A DNA stretch of 64,000 nucleotides, taken from positions 7,712,501-7,776,500 of the forward strand of contig NC_056550.1 in NCBI RefSeq assembly GCF_910596095.1, given 5' to 3'. Positions 22,927-38,736 of the stretch are shown here, piece by piece. A model generated the notes under the pieces. The model saw only the letters and a list, made by a program, of their open reading frames with translations. It did no database searches and was not told where the DNA came from. The stretch's first letter is position 1. The number at the start of each line of letters is the position of its first letter. The stretch is from Thunnus maccoyii. Its lineage: Eukaryota; Chordata; Actinopteri; Scombriformes; Scombridae. Made by a program: the position numbers and the translations under genes.

Positions 22927-24621
22927 ATGGCAGCGCTGTCATCACCTCTACGAGTCTGTCGAGGAATACTCAAAGAATTACGTGCCATCCAGGGACCAAG
23001 TTATAAACAGTCATTGGCCTACAACTATGTTATGGATCAGTTTCGTAAAAATCAGGCGAGTTTCTCACTTATTGTGTGTCAGCTGACGGTAGCTAAGTTA
23101 GCAAGGTATTAGCTAACCTTACAACTGTTTAATGATACCATTTTACTAGTTAGGTGAAAGTTATTTCTGCGCTTTCACCGCTCACAAAACGTGGGAATAG
23201 AGCGAATACCCATTAGGACCCTGGACTGTTGTTAATGCCAAATTTGTAATATTTACGAACCACAGTTCAATGCAAGGTGAAGCAGAAGGACATGCTAACA
23301 TTAGCCAGCAGCTAACTAACTTAGCATAGCTCAGTATTGAGATACAAGTGGTACAACCGTCTAATAATGAACTAATTGTATCGGTGCAACCTGCTATCTG
23401 TATTTAAGTCTTTCATTAATTGTGTTGAAATCGTCATTGTTTATTGGCCACTGCTTTAATGGTTAGCTAAATTGAACACTAACTTATGGCTTGTTAAATT
23501 TCATATAACTACATAGTGGAGTAAGCTTCAATAGATTGGAAATTGACAAGATATTTGTCCACATCCGCGAGGGAAAATAGAGACTTGTAGCTATGTTTTA
23601 AATTGATTTATCTGTAATTAGCACAAGATTTATAAATCCTATTGCATGACTACATTAATCATCATAGAAACATCATTTAGTCCAGTTAGAATTTTAATCA
23701 AGGACATCCTTATATTCTAATACATACAGTACCAGTCAAAAGTTTGGACACACTTTCTCATTTAAATGAATGGGAAGATGTGTCCAAACTTTTGACTGGT
23801 ACTGTATGTATTTTAATTAATACGTATAATGACCATTAAATAATCTGTCTATACCATGTCCATCTAGTGCTTGCAATCTTGTTTTTCTCTCCTGGTTTAA
23901 CCAAAACACAGTAGAAATGAAGCGTTAAGATTTTTAAGCATATAGGCTTAAAGCTTGTATTATTTATGCTTGGGAGAACATGGCTCGCCAGGGTGATTGA
24001 ACGCATGTGCAGTCACTGAACCAAAACAGCTTGGAGGAACTCTTGCTTGTCAGTGTGTATTTGTCCAAGCTCAGAAAAGACCTAAAGGCATTATAATGTA
24101 CAGTATATGTGAGAATCTATAGGGACTGGACCAAATGCCTATTGTCCATGTAGCTGTTACAGTTGATAAAAACATTCAGGCAGAAAAGCCTGTGATACAT
24201 GCACATTTGTTTTACCGGAGTCATTGTTTACTCCATGTTGCCCACCAGCTAGACCTTGAGGCCTTTTTCTTAATCAATGTTATCTTGATTTCTTTATCAT
24301 TCTATGACATTTGTTGTATGTAACAAAGCAAAATCAACATTTTGATAATTCCAATATTGTTTAAAGAAAGTGATATTCTATCTTCACTAATGTTTTATTT
24401 CTTTTCCTCTTTCACAGTTAACAGGAGAAAGGTACTGCCGTGCCCAGCAGGAGGCGCTCCATGCCTCACACACATATCTGTGTTTGCTGTCTTCTACCAG
24501 GAACCACCTGGCACTGCACAACCTTTACCATGGCAAGGGAGAACGCAGCCCAGAAGAAGTGGCTGGCCTCGTGGGGCTCAGGTTGCCCACTCAGCCTGGA
24601 GGCAAAGGCTGGGAGAAGTGA
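22927..24621 (+). CDS. fmc1: FMC1, mitochondrial ATP synthase assembly factor
   Basis: FMC1 (C7orf55 in human) is a small matrix protein that helps assemble or stabilise the F1 part of ATP synthase. Two exons code for 110 residues (human 113): 22927-23055 (43 codons, phase 0) and 24418-24621. Exon 1 begins MAALSSPLRVCRGILKELR; exon 2 reads LTGERYCRAQ, then HTYLCLLSSTRNHLALH and HGKGERSPEE, and ends QPGGKGWEK before TGA. These match the human blocks CRAQ, TYLCLL, HGKGERS and QPGGKGWE from memory. The intron starts with GC rather than GT (CAG|GCGAGT) and ends TTTCACAG. A GT site four bases further in would need a different acceptor and shorten the protein by one residue. A Tc1-type hairpin element sits in the intron. 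An ATTAAA signal lies at 25058-25063. Confidence 0.93.
23727..23804. mobile_element. Tc1/mariner-type hairpin MITE in the fmc1 intron
   Basis: The element is a near-perfect palindrome. The left arm begins CAGTACCAGTCAAAAGTTTG and the right arm ends CAAACTTTTGACTGGTACTG. The arms are about 37 bases with almost no loop, and TA lies on both sides (23725-23726 and 23805-23806), as expected for Tc1/mariner insertion. It has no coding capacity and appears to be little more than two termini. Confidence 0.85.
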
Positions 24622-26640
24622 GGACATGGTAGGGGGCAACATTAGAAGAAAATCTTCAAACTCTTCAGAAATGACTTGTCTGTGGCTGATACATCAGGCC
24701 TCATACAATTCGCTTCATGTAAAGTAAACTCCGAAGGGAATTGAATTTGTCTGGAGTCTGGCAGGCTGGAGATTGTGCCATCATGGACTGCGTTAAGAAC
24801 TCATCTTATTTCTGTTGCTTTGTTCTACCAATGTTAAATGGGAGAAAATGGAATCATCTTATCAATGTGTTTGAAGCAACTGTGAAAAAAAAATCTTTGG
24901 AGGAAAAAAAAAGAGTTGTTGAGCTGTAAATATACTGTACCCTACAACTCATCCACACCTGCTTTTGTTTGTTTTGGCATTTTTCCTAAATGTTCAAAAG
25001 CAATAACAACCTTTCAAAAGGACTGTAAGTACATTTTCATTTTCATTGATTTGTCCTATTAAAGTACAAATAATTGTTCAACTTTCTGTCATGTTTTTTT
25101 TAACACATTATCAAACATTCTACTCTTGCATCAATTTAACAGGTAGTTAAATCTATTATGGCATTTACATGCGCTTAAGAGGGCAGGTAAAAGTAAATAT
25201 GCCTCACACTTACTATCCATATGTTGATGAACAGGAACCATTGAGAATATTTAGCGTATATGACGTCACATGGGCTTTGTGAATTAGTGCCTTCATAGTC
25301 ACAGCTGTTAATGTTTATTCTTTACAGATTGTCCCATTAGACTAGTTGTCCACTGAGGCGTACCCTGTTTTTTTGGCAGTTGTCTTCTTTCATGCTTTTA
25401 CAACAAACATGAACACCTGTACAATCTTAATACAGAACAATACTACAGCCTTTCAGTCTTGGCTGCTGATGCAGAGGATGTTTGAGACATTTCAGAGTAT
25501 TTTATGACCTGTGCAACTGCCTTCATAACAGACTCAGTTCTTTAAAAGTTTGAATCACTATTACAAGGACAGCTACAAAACAGGTGAGCTGTTAGGCAGT
25601 GAGGTTAGGCAGCTTTAATAGAAGTCTGGCAGTCATTCTTTATCTAAGTGAGGTTTCTTGGCAACATAAGGCTGCTTACAGAGGTACAAAGAGGCAGAAG
25701 AGAGTTTTGCTGCCCAAATGTCTTGTTCATCAGTAGCAGACAGTGCAACATTATGTAATGGGACAAGAGGAAATGTCACATAACTCATCACAGTCTTTGA
25801 TGAACAAGAAAACTGCATCAGCCAAGATGAGCAGTGGACACTGAAATAATGTACTTAACTGCAGCTTCAAGATGTAACAACTGGGGGAGCTCTAACAGTC
25901 TCGACAAATAAAGGAATGCACTCATACATTTAACTAAAATTCAATCAGGTATTGAATTGTTTTATATTATACGGTATTTCGGTTATTCTGTAATTCTGTC
26001 CACCCCTGAGCAGTATGACGTATGTCAAATATGTTGCGTCCTATCTCCTCTCTTTCTCTCTTTCTCTCTGTTGCCTTTTCCCCCCACAGCTCCCTCATAC
26101 AGCACCTCAGTTTTCCTGACCCAGTGTTAACCATTCCAAGGGTAGATTTTCATTAAATCTACCCTTCCTGCTTCCCCCCTTGCTCTGCACTGATGACTAA
26201 CAGGCCTTCAGTGTGAATTTAAATAGACTAACCCTAAAGCTAAGCAACTCACAGTGACACAGGGAGTAAGACGTGCACCCATGCGCTGCCCCCAAAACAC
26301 ACGCACACAGCCCTGGAAAGTCCAATGCATACTGACAAACCAACGGCTTGTGTCAAAATTTATATTGCACAAATAGCAGCATGTAAATGTGCCTTCAACA
26401 CACCCCACTGTTTTATGCTTCCAGGAACAGACAGCCATGACAAACAGAATGAGAGAGAAGCCCTAACAAAAGCTGAGTGACTTTGCTCCTCTACATTTTT
26501 AGGGAGTGATTAGAGGAGGTGACCTCTTTCAGATGATGCTGCATCTCATACCAAGATAAATTATGCAAGTCAATGTTTTTTTAATGGCAGCATCTGGGGG
26601 TAATAAGCCGTTGAAAATTAGCCATATGTTGTCAACTTGA
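24622..26640. other. fmc1 3' untranslated region and spacer to hebp1
   Basis: The fmc1 3' UTR probably ends just after the ATTAAA at 25058-25063. From there to about 26640 I see no gene. A TC-rich run with CCCCCC lies near 26040-26085. The hebp1 promoter should lie at the far end. Confidence 0.55.
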
Positions 26641-27118
26641 TGCCCCACTTTAAGTGGAATTAAACGTTTATGGGTGAAAGGTGGTGATATAAGTGAGCGT
26701 CAGGCTGGTAAGAGGAGAAACTTAGAGCGGAGGAGGAGAGGAGGAGGGCGGAGACACTCCAGCCGTCAGAGTGGAGGCTGATTTCTTCAGTCCTTGGTTC
26801 GGCAAAGGAGGCGAGAAGTCAGCATCTCCAACTTCTGTCTCCCCGAAGAGAAGAAAAAGAAAAAAACACATCTGTTGAGGCGAGATCTCTGGAAGAAAAC
26901 GCACACTCTTCTCTGGAGGAGAATTTGCGCATCATTTGGAGCATCTGGATGCTGCTGTAAGTTACATCTTGTTTCTCAAGGTTTTTTTTTTCCAGGAGTT
27001 GGACGACCAAATACGGGAGCTGTCAAGTGTGTTGTTTGCAACAAGCAGGACGAAAAAGGGGGATACAAACAACAAAACAAAGGAGCGGAGAGAGGAGAGG
27101 TGACTTGGCCGAAGCGAC
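26641..27118 (+). promoter_or_regulatory. Presumed hebp1 promoter and 5' UTR
   Basis: A GA-rich segment (about 26700-26760) precedes the hebp1 start. No TATA box at a convincing place was found and the transcription start cannot be fixed from sequence. The limits given are approximate. Confidence 0.35.
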
Positions 27119-27733
27119 ATGTTTGGCATGATCAAGAATTCGCTCTTCGGAAACACCGAGGAGACGGAATATAAATTGCTCAGCAGTGAGACGAAGGTAA
27201 GCAGTGTGCAGACACCTCAGAGAAAACTTCATCACTCTGATATCTTCACAGCTTCTGTATATTCTGTCTATGCGCCTCTCTCTCTCTCTCTCTCTCTCTC
27301 TGGTGTTGGCTTTTCGCGCAATTATCAGTAATCCTGCTCTACTGTGAAGGTGCAAGGTTTCCTTTCTGCTTGCGTAAATATTTTATCCAGCACTTAATAC
27401 TAAATACTTTATGTTATGGCAGTTTTGGTCATGATGGCCGTGTGGACTTTGCAGTGTTTTTCTTGCTGTGATCACAACCTCTGTAACCTTGACTGACAGC
27501 CCGACAGTTAATTGCTTGTGACCTATAAGGATGCCTGCTGAGCATCCTCAGTGTGGGGCACAAACCAGCCAGAGGTCCTTTACCAATCAACAACAAGGCA
27601 GAGATGAGTAAAGATGGTGATGCTGCGCGTTCTGTGTAACCTTAAAACAGGAGCACACTAAAGTAAGAAAGGTTTCAAGGTTTCACTGTTGCGCGCAAAG
27701 GTGTGTGGTCACTGCTTTTTCCATCATGACACG

Positions 27734-27800
<67 letters not shown>

Positions 27801-27946
27801 CGTGGGTGGGTTGTTCTGTCATATGCTACTGTCAGGGACAACTTTCAGACAGGACCAGTTAATTGGGGACTATTAGTGTTAGGGTTAGGGTAAGTCTGCA
27901 GGAAATTAATGCAAGTCTATGTAATGTCCCCAAAAGTGACCTAGGA

Positions 27947-27995
<49 letters not shown>

Positions 27996-30900
27996 TTAGT
28001 TATGACTTAATTCACTTTCAGGGACACACACCAGACTTCAGATCAGTTGATTGGGGACGGCTTGTTCAACTGGGGAAGAAAGCCATGTCCCCAGTTGGTA
28101 AAATGCTTAAGCCTATGTGATGTCCCCAAAAGTGACTTAAGTAAACCTGTGTGTCACTGGGACCTTTTCTGGTATAAACACCGACCTTGTCAGGACCAGT
28201 AGTCCTCATGAGGACTAAAGCCTGGTCCTAATGAGGCAAAACATCATTTCTGAGGTCTTGCTTAAGGTTAGGGTTAAGGTGTTGGTTAGATAAAGGATAG
28301 GGTTAGGGTTAAACTATTAACAATGAATGGAAGTCAATGTGTGTGTGTGAGAGGAAGAAAGGTAGTGCGTGCGTACGTGTGTGCCTGTGAAACCACAGGG
28401 TACAAGCTAACTGACCCTGCCCTGGAAGAGGATGCATATCAGACGTCTTTGTGGTTAACCCAGGAGCTCAGATATGGATTGGGTGTGTACACTGATACAC
28501 TGACCATCACTGAGTAGGATAGTCACATGCAAAACTGACGTCACAGAAGAGGAAGGGCAAACCCTTTCCATGTCAGCAACCCACCCCCACCCAGCCCTTG
28601 TTATGTTTATGTATATATTGTGTTTGCCTATATATAATGTATGCACACATTGGAAAGATTCCAATAAACTCAGTGATGCGTGTTGTTAGCTGAAGCAATG
28701 CCCAACAGCCATTTTGAGGTTCTTTTCTCTTGTCCTGTTGACCCACAGTGCACTACTGTAAATGTGCAGGTAGCCATGTAATGTCACAGTGGCTTTGTGT
28801 GTTTATCTGTTGAATAACAACTAACTTTTGACAGGGAGACAAAGGCAGGCAGACTGAGACAAAGAGGATTTCCAGCCCGAATGACCAGACAGGCGGCGAA
28901 TCAAATGACCCAAAGTGACACATTTACCCACACAAACACAGGAAGGCAGATCTGTCCTGACACTGCACACTAACATCTATTGTCAGAAGCTGAACTTCCA
29001 AAACAAACTGTTGAAGCCAGCAGTACATACACAAATAACAGCTTTTTAATCGTTTCAAATGAGTTATTGATCACATTTGAACTTAAATAGAATGCATTTT
29101 ACTGCCCGGCTGTCTAAGAAAAACTAACTGAGATTTGTTGAAAAGTGGAGACAGAGCGACTGATACGGGTGAGAGATCAGAGGCCTTGCAGCAAGTAAGC
29201 ATCATGTCTTGCTCACGGAGATGTTTGCCGGCTCCTCCAAATGTCCGAGGTCACCACGGTGCCTGCGCTTCCTCTAATTGTTCATTAAACAACCATGAAA
29301 AGTCAAAGCTGGAGGTTAATCAAATCTGTGGACTTGACTGATGTTTAAACAGCAGGTATTGAAATCAGAGCTTGTCACCTGATCTCCGGAGCACCCGCCT
29401 GACTCTGACACCCAACACTCTTAATTAAAACCGACACAGAATACAGAGGAGCTGCCTGCAGGGGCATACACACATTCACAGCACAGCGGCAGCAGCAACA
29501 TATAGGTGAAATTTTGTTAGACGTTTGCTAATGAATGTAAAAGATCATTTGAACAGAAAATGCAATGGCAAGGCAATTTACTAGTCACAGCGCTGATAAT
29601 ACCTTTTATGTGCTCTGTTCAGGCGTAGACTAATTAAAGCATAAAGCATAAGACAGCAGCTAAACACACACATACAACCACAGACACATGACAGACAAAT
29701 TAATTGCGCCACTTCACTGAAGTCAGGCTGTGCTTTCTTGGTATGTCACCCGTACACAATGTTAAATGGTGGTCCCACTGACAAGCCATACAGAGCAAAA
29801 CCCGTGTAATTACTATGCAGGAGCCTGGGTACCTGTCACAAGTTAGAACTTCATGATAACATAGTGTTATCTATTTCAGGGAAGAGATGGTAGGCATTAT
29901 AAGTAGGACAAATTACATTGAAATGTAATTCTAATGCTCAAACCCATTATAAAAACAATAACAGAGCCATATGCTATAAAATGCAACACTGTGTAATCAT
30001 GTTAGTGGAATGAGGAGTTGTATTTGAAACCTGCATCACAGTCTCTACAGTGACCAGATTCCTTCAAAACCTATTAAGGTTATTGCTCAGCAGCATAGTT
30101 GAGTGTGTGTATTCCAGTGTGAGTGTACTCCACATTAACCCCACTTAATCATATTTAATGCAAAACTGTTGCATCATATTAACACTGCGTGTCTGAGGGT
30201 GATGGAGGGAGTTGTGTGTGTGTTAGTGTGTGTCTGTGTTTGCCTGCTCGCTGTTATGTAAGACCGTGCATCTCCAGCCCATTATTCTCTGTAGGCTGAC
30301 TGAACCCTGCAGAGCAGAAGAAGAAATTAAATCACATCAGTGTAAAATATGTTTCATCCGCATCTTATTATCTAGCAGCCCACACTGGTTTCACACACCC
30401 ACATGTGTGAAGTCGTATGCACACAAACACACACATGCTGAACCCTCCAAGTGTAAACGCTGCCAGTTCAAGGATTTCGTCCTTATAGGAGCAGATTGTC
30501 AACGTTAGTGTGTCAGAGGTGAATCATATCTGAGCTTAACCTCTCTCCTGTGCTTATCTCCAGAAAGAGAATAACTGTTTGTGTGTGTGTGTGTTTGTGT
30601 GTGGGGGTGAGTGTGTGTGTGTGTGGGTGTATGTATATGCAGAAAAGCGTTTGCTGCACTTGTGCATGACACAATGCGTAGCTGTGGTTGGCCTGCTGAT
30701 GCCTAAGCCATCCCTGATTTGTCTTTCTTCTCCAGGATGGGATTAGCTTTGAGGTGCGGCGGTACGAAGCTGCCAAATACGCTGCTGTCTCCTCTGAGGG
30801 ACGGAGCTTCGACCAAGTGACGGGAGAGCTGGTGAGGAAGCTGCTCATGTACATTGGTGGAAGCAATGAACAAGGTAAGCCGATCAGAAAACAAAACTTC

Positions 30901-32655
30901 CTAGTGGATCAGTGTGCTGAGATATGTTCACTGGCATTATAAGACCTGTCTGTCCTGTTTCTCTCCCAAACTCATAGCTTCCATAGAATTATTCTTAAAA
31001 ATCAAGCACATAAGAAAAGAGTACTTAAAATGATATAAAAATGACTAAATGACGGTTGGAATAGAAAGAGTTTTATAATGTGATGAAGACCACAGAAGGT
31101 AAGTCATTAAAATAGAGTTTGTTTTTACTAATCTCAGACTCATCTTTTGTCATGATTAATGGCTCTATCTTGTGTCTCTACCCTGCAGCTTTTAAAGGAT
31201 ACAAATATTATAATCTCCTATCATTTTCTAATTCTGTTCATGGAGTTATATTATCTACATAATTTTGGATTCTTTCTTTCTTTCTCATATGTTTTCATTT
31301 TAGGTTTTGTGGTTATTTGGAAGTATGCTATTTTTAAAATATTAATGTTAATCTTAATATATACAGTGGCCAGTCTTAGATGCTGTAAAGCTGAATGAAT
31401 GAACATAAAGATAGAACCAACATATGTCGGATTTTGACAAAGCTAAACTCATTATGAATATTCTTATAGTTTTAGCTTGTTCGCTTAAGATTTATTGGGA
31501 GATCAATTTAAATAGTGTAATGCTCAGACACTATTGTGCTTTCAGGTCATGTTTCCCCATTTTCAGTCTGTAGTCAATCATAACCTCAGCACTAAAAGTG
31601 CAGTCCGAAAACAAGGTCTCAGTGCGGAATCATCATGTCATTCGTTTGCTATTTATAGCAGTGTGATTTACAAGGTCTGTGTTGGTTGTGTCTGGACTAT
31701 CAGTGTTGTCGCTTGCATAATGATATTACGCATGTTCAACTGCTCCACGCAAATCCTGACCTTTAAATTTGGGTAGTTTGCTTTTGGGACAATAGTGGAG
31801 TTCCTCTGCTGTCTTCCCTTTTTTTTTTCAAAACTAACTTTCTGTCTCACATTTCTAAGGTGAGGCCATGGGTACAGCAGCACCCATCATCATCACAGTG
31901 TACCCGCGGAACGACGGTGTTCTGTCTCGTCGTTTGATGGTCGCCATCCGCATCCCCACCATCTACCAGCAAAGCCCCCCGACTCCCACCGACAGTGCCA
32001 TCAGGATTGAGGAGCGGCCTGGCATGACTGTCTACGCTCTGTAGGTGTCATGTAAAGAGTTCCATTTCAAACTGAAACAATAATGTAAAAAAAATATATT
32101 ATTTTATATTATATTGAGGCAGAGTTACCCCAGTTGACCCAAAAGCACAAGTAGTTTTTTTTATTTTTGGAGACCTAAGTTGATGTCTGCTCAGTCCCCT
32201 GCAGGGCCATAGTGGTAGAACTGTCCCTAGTTGACCTGACTGATGCATGATGTTTTAAATATCAGTGTGCATGTTTGCCTTTTGGGTCTGTTTCTGCTCC
32301 AACGAGACTGCACATTCACAGAATATGAGACTGCACATTCAGAGAATATGAGACTGCACATTCACAGATTACGAGACAGCACATTCACAGAAAAATAATT
32401 AAACTAATTGAACTAACACTTATTATCTAGCCAATTTTAATTTTCCTCATTTCTTCCTTTTTTGTTGTTGTTCACAGGCAGTTTGGAGGCTTCGCAGGGG
32501 AGACTGAGTACCGAGCAGAGGCCTTGCGTTTGACACGCACCCTGGGTGAAACGGCGCCCTTCCAGCGCAAGCAGTACTTCTGCTGTAGTTACGACCCACC
32601 ACTTAAGCCTTACGGACGGCGTAACGAGGTGTGGTTTCTACAGGAGGAGCCGTAA
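27119..32655 (+). CDS. hebp1: Heme-binding protein 1 (SOUL/HEBP family)
   Basis: HEBP1 is a small cytosolic tetrapyrrole-binding protein with one SOUL domain. Four exons join in frame: 27119-27196, 30736-30874, 31860-32040 and 32478-32655, giving 191 residues (human 189). All introns are GT-AG, and intron 1 is the largest at 3.5 kb. Exon 1 reads MFGMIKNSLFG, close to human MLGMIKNSLFG. Family marks follow: YEAAKYAAV, LLMYIGGSNE, IRIPTIYQQSPP, RIEERPGMTVYAL, QFGGFAGETEY and YDPPLKPYGRRNEVWFL near the C terminus. Possible polyadenylation signals lie at 33275-33280 and 33747-33752. HEBP2 is less likely, because the N-terminal MIKNSLFG is a HEBP1 mark. In human the gene adjoins FAM234B on 12p13, and fam234b is also in this window. 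Confidence 0.95.
27277..27301. repeat. CT microsatellite in hebp1 intron 1
   Basis: A CT run of about twelve units lies 80 bases after the exon 1 splice donor. Confidence 0.85.
27736..28290. repeat. GT-flanked repeat units with TTAGGG-like motifs in hebp1 intron 1
   Basis: Two related units of about 130 bases lie at roughly 27835-27950 and 28020-28150. Each contains AATTGGGGAC or GATTGGGGAC and ends with TATGTRATGTCCCCAAAAGTGAC. Each is preceded by a long GT run (27736-27799 and 27951-27994). Further on come TCCTCATGAGGAC and TTAGGGTTAGGG-like motifs (about 27877 and 28270-28310). The block resembles a GT-associated repeat common in fish introns, recalled and not searched. Confidence 0.65.
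30579..30630. repeat. GT-rich microsatellite just before hebp1 exon 2
   Basis: Interrupted GT runs end about 100 bases upstream of the exon 2 acceptor. Confidence 0.8.
32304..32395. repeat. 23-base minisatellite in hebp1 intron 3
   Basis: Four tandem units of the form GAGACTGCACATTCACAGAA plus three variable bases differ from each other by only a few substitutions, suggesting recent amplification. Confidence 0.9.
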
Positions 32656-35537
32656 GACCCATTCGGTCAGATCAGAGTCAAATCAAGAGCTGAATTCTTT
32701 TTTCAACCTTAATTACCCTTTCACTACTGACAGTCCTGTAGCTCTAACAGTGTTCGATCGGTAAGAGCAATATGGTGACTTGATAGACCTTTGAACCCAG
32801 ATGGACAGATATAGATTACCCATGTTGCCTTTACCCATCTGGTCTTGTGCTTGTCACACATACAGTAGCTTCACTGAAGTTAGGTGTTCTGGCAGCAGGA
32901 CAATTTAGAATTCAACATCAGTTGCTCTTACTCCTGTTGTGATCACATTTTCTATATATTTATTTGTAATGTAAACTCACCCCTTAAAGCTCTTATGATT
33001 AAAGGCTTCTAGACAAATATAGTGTTAAGAAGTTATAGTATTTTTGAGTCCCATTTGTAAAAAGAACAAAATTTTAGCCAAGGGAAAAAAGATCTTGAAG
33101 AAAATACCTTTAGAAAAACTGGTACGTAACGCCATCTGCTTACAGGTGTGAAATAGAAAGGTCAGTCGATTTGTGGTTCAGGACCGGAGCTCGATAGAGA
33201 GCAACTCAATGAATAATCTGTTCTGTTAATCAATTTTCATTCATTTTAGAATTAGATGTTTGTCTATACAGGTAAATAAAGTCCTTATAGAGCTCTCCTC
33301 TACCTGAGCAACAAACAGTATGGCTTTGCACATCTTTAATCTAGTTACAATATAGTAACATCTACAGATTATTGTATAGAATTAAACATTAGTTAGCCTA
33401 CATGTTAGAATAAAGCACACTTCCTTTTCCTGAGTAAGGAACTGGAAAGAAATGGGAGTTGAGCCATAAAGTAGAACTAGTCTTTATGAATTATTGGGTG
33501 GACAGCTGAGTGGGAACTAGCTTGCTAGTGGTGTTGTCTTAAAACAATGTCATGTTATAAACTTTGTGATTCTATGTGGAAACAGAAAGCTTTTGTGTGT
33601 AGTGAATACTTTGTGTTTTAGTGCATGACAATGCCATCTTTATTTATTTAGACTCCTGAAACTGTTTTATGTGATACATCTGTACAGTGTGATTTACTGT
33701 GATAAGAGTGAATATAATGTTCAGGTTTGATAGTGTTTCATAAAATAATAAAAATGTTATTTAGTTAGAGTGTGGATAATTCTAATTGTCTTATTTCTTC
33801 ATTTGGTGAAACACTGTAAGGGGACAGTATCACACTGTCCAAACTGTTGATGAAGATGTGAATCTGTCTGCTTCATTTCTGGGTGTGACAAGGAAGTAAA
33901 AACTGACCTGTGTAGACCTGACACACACTATCTGTAGTTTTACATGTTGAAAAGAATAACCTTAAATCTGATTTAGTCAACTTGAAGTCTTCACTTTGTA
34001 AAATTATCGCCAGTACACTTTGATGACGCGAATGGAAGCAAGCAATAAACAGTAAATCTGAGTAATTCAGCAAGGTAATAAATGATTAAACATAAGCATA
34101 ATTGAACTAATGCAAGTCAGAGATCACAAATCAATTAATCAATATCAAAATGCTAAATTCAATATATGTCAAATTTATTAGATTTTAACTGACAGACAAA
34201 ATTCAGCAAAAGGAATAAGAATAGCAAAAGAGATATTAACTTACATTTGATTAATTAAAGCAAACTAAAACCCAAACCCCAAAAATCCTCTATCCACTAC
34301 AACTGTGTGCAAATAGTCCTTCAAATAGGAGTTAACTGATGCACATTGATGGGGATGCAATTACACGGCCAGTTGGCGCCTCGCCCCAGTTTAATCAGGA
34401 ATAAATGGTTCGCATTCAGAAGTTCAAAACAGCAGGCAGAACACTGATGGGCCCTTAATATAATGGTGCAGCCCTGTAACCCCACACTGGTGTAATTACA
34501 CAAAGAGCAGAGTTCTGGTTTCAGCTTGGCTTTGCATACATGAATACAATAGAAGCTAGGAGTCGAGCACAGGGTCACGCAGGTAACCCCAGCTTGTCAC
34601 CTATGACCTTGTTATGTGAAGGTGAAATATTGCACATACATAGACTTGTTATGTAAAAAAAAAAAAACCTTCCCGATCAACTTTCTGAAATAATGCACTG
34701 ATTCTTTTGATAACAAAAACCTTGACTACATACATCAAAATATGATGGAGACTGTGAGATTTGGGTCATACAATGAATGGAATTATTTAGCAGACTGTCA
34801 CGTAATTGATGTACAGTAGTACAGGATCACCTTGGTCAGATTAAGGAAACGTCTATTCTTTTTACTGTTTTACTAGAATACTATGAGAATCAGTGAGTGT
34901 ACAGGAAACGACATTTTATTACTAAACTCTATTCAACCCAGTTCTGCTAATGTACTGTATATGGAGAACAAATGCTCAATGCAAAACTGTATAGGAAACG
35001 CACCATTCTTGCAATGATACTGCAAAGGTACTTCACTGTTTTTAATATGGGTTGCTATTATTAATAACTATAGGAACTGCAATCAATAATTTCCTACAAA
35101 GTGTTTTGGTAATAAATCTCTGTCTTACAAAAATACATTCCCCATAATGCCTCCTCCTTTCAGCTCTTAGCAGGGACAGTTTAGGTGCCCTTACCTACAT
35201 GCTAGAAAAAATTAGACCGAAATAAAATAAATCCCATCACTGAGAATGTTAATAATGACTAGTCTCAGAAATGTTTGAGTTACAAGTTGTCAATCATTTA
35301 AATGAATTGAAGTAAAAGAGGATAACAGTATTCAAAAGATGTGATTGCTTCGTAAGATATTCTAGTATCCAAAATATCATTAATTCATTGGTGAATTATC
35401 ACTGACATCTTTGAGCCCTCTATTACTTGCATTTTCTTTACTGTTTTCTTCTATCTCAAGTAGGTCTCCATCAACATTTCTCCTTGCTTTAGAATGTATT
35501 TTAGATAAAGAGGAAGAGAGAAGAGTGTCATGGTGCC
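32656..35537. other. Spacer between the convergent hebp1 and wbp2nl genes
   Basis: This stretch should hold the 3' UTR of hebp1 (AATAAA at 33275-33280 and 33747-33752) and, on the minus strand, that of the wbp2nl-like gene. The rest is AT-rich and I see no gene, RNA or recognisable repeat in it. Confidence 0.5.
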
Positions 35538-38736
<3,199 letters not shown>

